From Glaciecola sp. HTCC2999 (lineage in GTDB: Bacteria; Pseudomonadota; Gammaproteobacteria; Enterobacterales; Alteromonadaceae), in assembly GCF_000155775.1 (NCBI RefSeq), contig NZ_DS989811.1:192914-256913 (forward strand): a DNA stretch of 64,000 nucleotides, read 5' to 3'. A model generated the notes under the pieces. It saw only the letters and a program-made list of their open reading frames with translations, had not been told where the DNA came from and ran no database searches. Each line of letters opens with the position of its first letter. The first letter of the stretch is position 1. This document shows positions 59,905 through 64,000 of the stretch, in pieces. Position numbers and translations under genes: made by a program.

Positions 59905-61737
59905 ATGTGTGGAATTGTTGGCGCGGTAGCTGAACGTAATGTCGTAGAGATTTTGTTAGAGGGGTTGAAACGCTTGGAGTATAGAGGGTACGACTCTGCA
60001 GGGGTTGCATTACTCAGTCCTAATGGTGACTTTTCTCGAGTTCGTCGCACAGGTAAAGTGCAGGCGTTAGCAGATGCTATTACATCTGAAAATGGCGTGG
60101 GTTCCACAGGTATAGCACATACTCGCTGGGCCACTCATGGCGGTGTAACAGAAAATAATGCACATCCTCATACATCTTCTGACCGTATTGCTGTAGTTCA
60201 TAATGGTATTATCGAGAATTTTGGTGAATTACGTACAGAGCTACGTGATAAAGGTTACACCATTAGCACTGATACAGATACAGAAACGATTGCCCATACT
60301 GTTCATTCCTTATTAGATACAAATGACACGTTATTGGCAGCGGTTCAAGAAGCCGTGACAAAGTTTAGTGGTGCGTACGGTACGGTGATTATGGATCGTG
60401 AAGACCCTTCTCGGGTTATCGTTGCTCGCTCAGGTAGTCCTTTAGTTATTGGTTTAGGAGTAGGAGAAAACTTCATTGCTTCTGATCAGATGGCATTATT
60501 ACCTGTGACTCGTCGCTTTATCTTTTTAGAAGAAGGAGATGTGGCTGAAATTACGCGTCGTGAAGTGAATATTTTTGATGTCGATGGTCATCCAGTAGTG
60601 CGCGATATTGTCGAGTCGACAGTTGAACATGATGCTGGAGATAAAGCCGGCTATCGCCATTATATGCTAAAAGAGATTTATGAGCAGCCAACCGTTGTCC
60701 GCAATGCACTGGCTGGGCGTGTGAGTTTAGAAGGATTAACACCAGACATTTTTGGTGAGAATGCTGAAACCTTATTACGTGATGTAAAACACGTACAAAT
60801 CATTGCCTGTGGTACCTCATATCACGCAGGTATGACTGCGCGTTATTGGCTTGAACAGTACGCCAACGTTTCATGTAATGTAGAGATTGCTTCTGAATTT
60901 AGATACCGTAAATCGGTGGTTCATCCAAACAGCTTATTAGTGACTATTTCACAATCAGGTGAGACAGCGGATACGCTCGCAGCGCTTCGTTTAGCTCAAG
61001 AGCTTGGTTATATGTCGAGTCTGACTATTTGTAATGTCGCAGGCTCATCCCTAGTTCGTGAATCAGATATGGCGTTTATGACCAAAGCAGGCGCTGAGAT
61101 TGGTGTAGCTTCGACGAAAGCATTTACGACACAGTTAGGTGCATTTTTAATGCTGACATTGGCGTTAGGTCAACATAATGGCATGAGTGATGAAGCCCGT
61201 GATGATATTTTAAACGGTTTACAAAGCTTACCATCAAAACTTGAAGAAACCTTAAGTTTAGCCGCAGAGATTGAAGATCTAGCTGAAGAATTTGCGGATA
61301 AACATCATTCCTTATTTTTAGGTCGTGGTGAGCAATACCCCATCGCAATGGAAGGGGCATTAAAACTTAAGGAAATTTCTTATATCCATGCAGAAGCCTA
61401 TGCTTCCGGTGAGTTAAAGCATGGCCCGCTCGCATTGATAGATGATGAAATGCCGGTGATTGTCGTTGCCCCGAATAATGAGTTACTTGAAAAGCTCAAA
61501 TCAAACGTAGAAGAAGTTCGTGCCCGTGGTGGGATCATGTATGTCTTTGCAGATAAAGATACAGCGTTTGAGTCAGATGAAACGATGCGCGTGATTAATG
61601 TGCCACAGTGTGCTGAATCGGTTGCCCCGATTATTTATACCATCCCGTTGCAGTTATTGTCTTATTATGTCGCCCTTATAAAAGGTACTGATGTAGATCA
61701 GCCTCGCAATTTAGCTAAATCGGTTACCGTAGAATAA
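59905..61737 (+). CDS. glmS: glutamine--fructose-6-phosphate aminotransferase (isomerizing)
   Basis: The protein is 610 aa from the ATG at 59905 (AAGGAG upstream). After the initiator Met, Cys2 in 'MCGIVGA' is the glutaminase nucleophile. Two SIS domains follow ('[10 protein letters not shown]', '[13 protein letters not shown]', '[27 protein letters not shown]' style). The C-terminus 'NLAKSVTVE' is the conserved sequence read by Tn7 TnsD-type target selectors. A Tn7-like element starts 25 bp after its stop. Confidence 0.98.
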   Translation: MCGIVGAVAERNVVEILLEGLKRLEYRGYDSAGVALLSPNGDFSRVRRTGKVQALADAITSENGVGSTGIAHTRWATHGGVTENNAHPHTSSDRIAVVHNGIIENFGELRTELRDKGYTISTDTDTETIAHTVHSLLDTNDTLLAAVQEAVTKFSGAYGTVIMDREDPSRVIVARSGSPLVIGLGVGENFIASDQMALLPVTRRFIFLEEGDVAEITRREVNIFDVDGHPVVRDIVESTVEHDAGDKAGYRHYMLKEIYEQPTVVRNALAGRVSLEGLTPDIFGENAETLLRDVKHVQIIACGTSYHAGMTARYWLEQYANVSCNVEIASEFRYRKSVVHPNSLLVTISQSGETADTLAALRLAQELGYMSSLTICNVAGSSLVRESDMAFMTKAGAEIGVASTKAFTTQLGAFLMLTLALGQHNGMSDEARDDILNGLQSLPSKLEETLSLAAEIEDLAEEFADKHHSLFLGRGEQYPIAMEGALKLKEISYIHAEAYASGELKHGPLALIDDEMPVIVVAPNNELLEKLKSNVEEVRARGGIMYVFADKDTAFESDETMRVINVPQCAESVAPIIYTIPLQLLSYYVALIKGTDVDQPRNLAKSVTVE

Positions 61738-61762
61738 GTTACTTTCAAGAGGTTACTAAATT
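61738..61762 (+). other. attTn7-type insertion point downstream of glmS
   Basis: 25 bp separate the glmS stop from the first TGT of the transposon end. This is the spacing known for Tn7 insertion at E. coli attTn7. The last five bases (AAATT, 61758-61762) should be repeated at the far end of the element as the 5-bp target duplication, outside the window. Confidence 0.75.
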
Positions 61763-61770
61763 TGTAAATT

Positions 61771-61830
61771 GACAATAATGTATCATACTAATCAATAAAG
61801 CATCATACTTTACAAAAATATATCATACTT
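61771..61830 (+). repeat. three 20-bp direct repeats, putative TnsB-binding sites
   Basis: Copies begin at 61771, 61791 and 61811 with exact 20-bp periodicity. The shared core is YATCATACTttRcA (TATCATACT, CATCATACT, TATCATACT). Each copy is preceded by an A-rich CAATAA-like tract. Tn7 ends carry about 20-22-bp TnsB sites in just this arrangement. Confidence 0.82.
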
Positions 61831-61877
61831 TGCATTTTTGAGCTATTCTGTAATTAATGGAATAGCTCAGGTGCAAT

Positions 61878-62735
61878 ATGAGAGACTTTCTTACTCCAAG
61901 TTCTAAAGATGTTATTGAATTATTAGAACCAGCAATCATCAAACGCTTAACGAAGGAAAAGCGTGGCCAAGGCAGCGGAAAACATTATAAACCTTTTCTA
62001 ACAGTACGCGATGTTCCCAGTAAGGGGCGAGTACATAGAAGGCCAGCGTTAACTCATGGTCGCATCGTTCATCTACTATCAGATCTTGAGCTTTCCGCTT
62101 TTCTCTTATTCGACTGGCATATGTCAATTTTAGACATACGAGAGCAGTTTCCACTAGACCCCGAAAAAACATTAAACATCGCCCAACGATTGGGAATAAA
62201 ACATCCAGCGGTGCGTGGCATAAATCAAGTAATGACAACCGATTTGCTATTAGACACTCTTCAATCAGGAAAAATAGTTCCAATAGCTATATCCGTTAAG
62301 TACCGCGAAGAATTAGAAGATGAGCGTGTCATTGAAAAACAAGAATTGGAAAAACGATTTTGGGAGGGGGAAGGTATTGACTGGTATGTGTTCACGGAAA
62401 ACGAAGTTCCTGCCACCTTGCTTCGAAACATAAAGTGGCTTGTCCCACATATCCACAGTTTTGATTTAGATAGTAATGACCAACTGAACACCTTTGAAAT
62501 TATTAACAACGCAATTCAAATGCACTCTGAAGAAAAAATCTCAATTGTCATGAAAATGTTGGACGAACAGCATCAATGTAAAAAAGGTACATACCTAGCG
62601 TATTTCAGGCACCTTTGTGCTCAAACAGCTTTTACATGGAATATGACCGAGGTAAGCCATCGAATATTAAAAACAAGTGATCTGACACCGTCTGAACATT
62701 GGATAAACAAGGAGTTTGAATATGTTCATGCCTAA
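61878..62735 (+). CDS. tnsA: Tn7-like transposition endonuclease TnsA
   Basis: The protein is 285 aa. Catalytic positions of the restriction-enzyme-like fold are visible: Glu71 (SDLELSAF), Asp122 (TTDLLLD) and Lys141 (SVKY). The spacing of 51 and 19 residues matches Tn7 TnsA Glu63, Asp114, Lys132. The C-terminal domain (from about 168) should contact TnsC. It cuts the 5' transposon ends, allowing cut-and-paste rather than replicative movement. AGGTG lies 8 nt before the ATG. It overlaps tnsB by 14 nt. Confidence 0.93.
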   Translation: MRDFLTPSSKDVIELLEPAIIKRLTKEKRGQGSGKHYKPFLTVRDVPSKGRVHRRPALTHGRIVHLLSDLELSAFLLFDWHMSILDIREQFPLDPEKTLNIAQRLGIKHPAVRGINQVMTTDLLLDTLQSGKIVPIAISVKYREELEDERVIEKQELEKRFWEGEGIDWYVFTENEVPATLLRNIKWLVPHIHSFDLDSNDQLNTFEIINNAIQMHSEEKISIVMKMLDEQHQCKKGTYLAYFRHLCAQTAFTWNMTEVSHRILKTSDLTPSEHWINKEFEYVHA

Positions 62736-64000
62736 TGATGTGTTCCAGTTTCTATCCAAAAAAATTAGAGTCCTTTGGTCAAATAGAGAAGCGGTTATAT
62801 GGATTGAGTTGGAGAGCGATAAAGCATTACCTTCAGTTTCAACTCGACTTGAATTCGAGCATCAAATGGCAAGTGGTGATTTATCTTTAATTGAAGATCC
62901 ATTTATCGAAATTGCAATGACTTTTCCATTAGCGGGTTCAAAAGCAGAAGAAGTTCAAAATAGAGCTTGGGAAGCTATCGAGGACATTGTCACGCGAGAG
63001 CCAGAAATATATCAACGTAAAACACGAGGCCAATTACTCACCAGTGTGCTAAGTGATTCAGGTGCGACTAAACAAACTGTCTATAGATGGCTGCGAAGAT
63101 ATTGGCAGGGAGGAAAATGTAAAAACGCCTTAAGCGGTCGCTTCAATTTATGTGGAGGACCGGGTAAAACCAAAAAACTTGGTGATAAGAAAATTGGCGC
63201 ACCAAGAACCAGAACAGAAGGTGTAGGAGTCAATACAGATGATTCCATCAAGGCAATTTTTAGAGTAGCTATTGAGAAGTGCTTGCTGAATAAAAACAAA
63301 TACGAATTTGACTATGCGTATAACCAAGTATTAATTGCGTTTGGCGTTCCAATTCCATGTAAGCCTGAAGATCTGCTTGATGTACCAACCGAAAGGCAAT
63401 TTAAGTATTTTTACGAGAAAGAATATACGTCCATTGAAGTAACTCGAAGACGAGAAGGTGAAATTAACTACGCTAAAGATCATAGACCAGTATTAGGCAC
63501 GTCAACTTCAGAAGTTGAAGGACCGGGAAGCCGATATCAAATTGATGCAACCATTGCTGATGTATATTTGGTTTCTGCTCACGATAGAGAAAAAATTATC
63601 GGCAGACCTACTCTTTATTTTGTTGTCGATGTGTTTAGTAGAGCAATAGTTGGTATGTACATCGGACTAGAAAATGCTTCTTGGGTAAGTGCAATGGAAG
63701 CTCTTTCAAATTCAATGTTAGACAAAGTAGCTTATTGTAAAGAATTTGGCATCGAGATCACCGAAGATATGTGGCCTACAAGTGGTTTGCCAGAGTCTAT
63801 TATCGGTGACAGAGGGGAAATGTTAGGCAGACATGTCGAAGTATTAAGTAAGAGCTTTAATGTCGCTATAGAAAACACTCCTCCTTATCGAGCCGACTGG
63901 AAAGGTATTGTCGAGCGCTACTTTAGGACAATCCAAGTCAAGATGAAGCCATTTGTTGAAGGTTATGTTACTGGAAATACAATAGGCAAAAAAAAGCATG
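62722..64000 (+). CDS. tnsB: Tn7-like transposase TnsB, 3' truncated by window end
   Basis: At least 426 codons are open from the ATG at 62722, which has a strong AAGGAG seven nt upstream. The retroviral-integrase-like triad is Asp275 (QIDATIADVY), Asp363 (IIGDRGEM) and Glu398 (GIVERYF). Tn7 TnsB has Asp273, Asp361 and Glu396, the same spacing. The N-terminal region has DNA-binding helices ('ATKQTVYRWLRRYWQGG' style near residue 117). It binds the 20-bp repeats at the ends and joins the 3' ends to target DNA. The stop lies beyond the window. Confidence 0.93.
   Translation, partial: MFMPNDVFQFLSKKIRVLWSNREAVIWIELESDKALPSVSTRLEFEHQMASGDLSLIEDPFIEIAMTFPLAGSKAEEVQNRAWEAIEDIVTREPEIYQRKTRGQLLTSVLSDSGATKQTVYRWLRRYWQGGKCKNALSGRFNLCGGPGKTKKLGDKKIGAPRTRTEGVGVNTDDSIKAIFRVAIEKCLLNKNKYEFDYAYNQVLIAFGVPIPCKPEDLLDVPTERQFKYFYEKEYTSIEVTRRREGEINYAKDHRPVLGTSTSEVEGPGSRYQIDATIADVYLVSAHDREKIIGRPTLYFVVDVFSRAIVGMYIGLENASWVSAMEALSNSMLDKVAYCKEFGIEITEDMWPTSGLPESIIGDRGEMLGRHVEVLSKSFNVAIENTPPYRADWKGIVERYFRTIQVKMKPFVEGYVTGNTIGKKKH

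Larger units (their letters stand above)
61763..64000 (+). mobile_element. Tn7-like transposon, tnsA-proximal end (continues past window)
   Basis: The element begins TGTAAATT, consistent with TGT termini of the Tn7 family. It carries three terminal repeats, then tnsA and tnsB in Tn7 order and orientation reading away from glmS. The other end, tnsC, the target selector (tnsD/tniQ) and cargo are not in the window. Confidence 0.88.

Noticed and set aside
61771-61830. Three short repeats considered as a CRISPR array
   Set aside because: Repeats are only 20 bp apart without unique spacers of 30 bp or more, and they lie at a Tn7-type end where TnsB sites belong.
61763-64000. CRISPR-associated transposon
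   Set aside because: No cas gene or array is visible, and insertion at glmS suggests ordinary TnsD-type targeting. It cannot be excluded for the part beyond the window.

Overview
The window comes from a marine gammaproteobacterium. The gene order fxsA-groES-groEL and aroQ-accB-accC, the glmU-deoR-glmS arrangement and an rRNA spacer carrying tRNA-Ile and tRNA-Ala all suit Alteromonadales-type genera (Shewanella, Moritella or Psychrobium-like). The genus cannot be fixed from sequence inspection alone. The DNA is AT-rich. Outside one large minus-strand block the genes look like ordinary chromosomal housekeeping genes mixed with accessory modules.

Layout. 1-4526: the 3' part of an rRNA operon (16S end, tRNA-Ile(GAT), tRNA-Ala(TGC), 23S, 5S, terminator). 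4561-17708: a sulfide and respiration island. On the minus strand lie cydABDC, encoding a cyanide-insensitive (Cio-type) bd oxidase and the CydDC exporter, plus an exported DsrE-like protein. Divergent on the plus strand lie a TauE/SafE exporter, an ETHE1-like persulfide dioxygenase, a DUF442-sulfide:quinone oxidoreductase fusion, two YeeE/YedE half-transporters and a methyltransferase. The convergent gene after them is a sigma-54 activator of the FisR type, whose three PAS-domain cysteines have the spacing of the known sulfane-sulfur sensor. 18115-20709: a DUF2946-like exported protein and an OprC-like, Met-rich TonB-dependent receptor (possibly copper). 20761-23119: an AraC regulator divergent from a fatty-acid desaturase/2Fe-2S ferredoxin fusion, with a structured operator between them. 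23111-33953: housekeeping genes (accC, accB, aroQ, dsbD, fxsA, groESL), an orphan H-NOX, an exported amidohydrolase and an IS3-family element inserted right in front of the groE heat-shock promoter.

34013-52808: a minus-strand polysaccharide utilization locus with two formylglycine sulfatases, two GH106-type and two GH78-type alpha-L-rhamnosidases, and an ECF sigma factor coupled to a FecR/LamG anti-sigma-like membrane protein. The enzyme set points to a sulfated, rhamnose-rich algal polysaccharide such as ulvan or rhamnan sulfate. Both GH78 genes are broken: one by a single-base frameshift, the other by an in-frame amber codon. Two of the operons share a conserved upstream element.

53343-61737: speA, alkA, ogt, an EamA transporter, glmU, a DeoR regulator and glmS. 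61763 to the window end: a Tn7-like transposon inserted 25 bp past the glmS stop codon, with three 20-bp-spaced terminal repeats, tnsA, and tnsB running off the window. Its tnsC/D/E genes and cargo lie outside.
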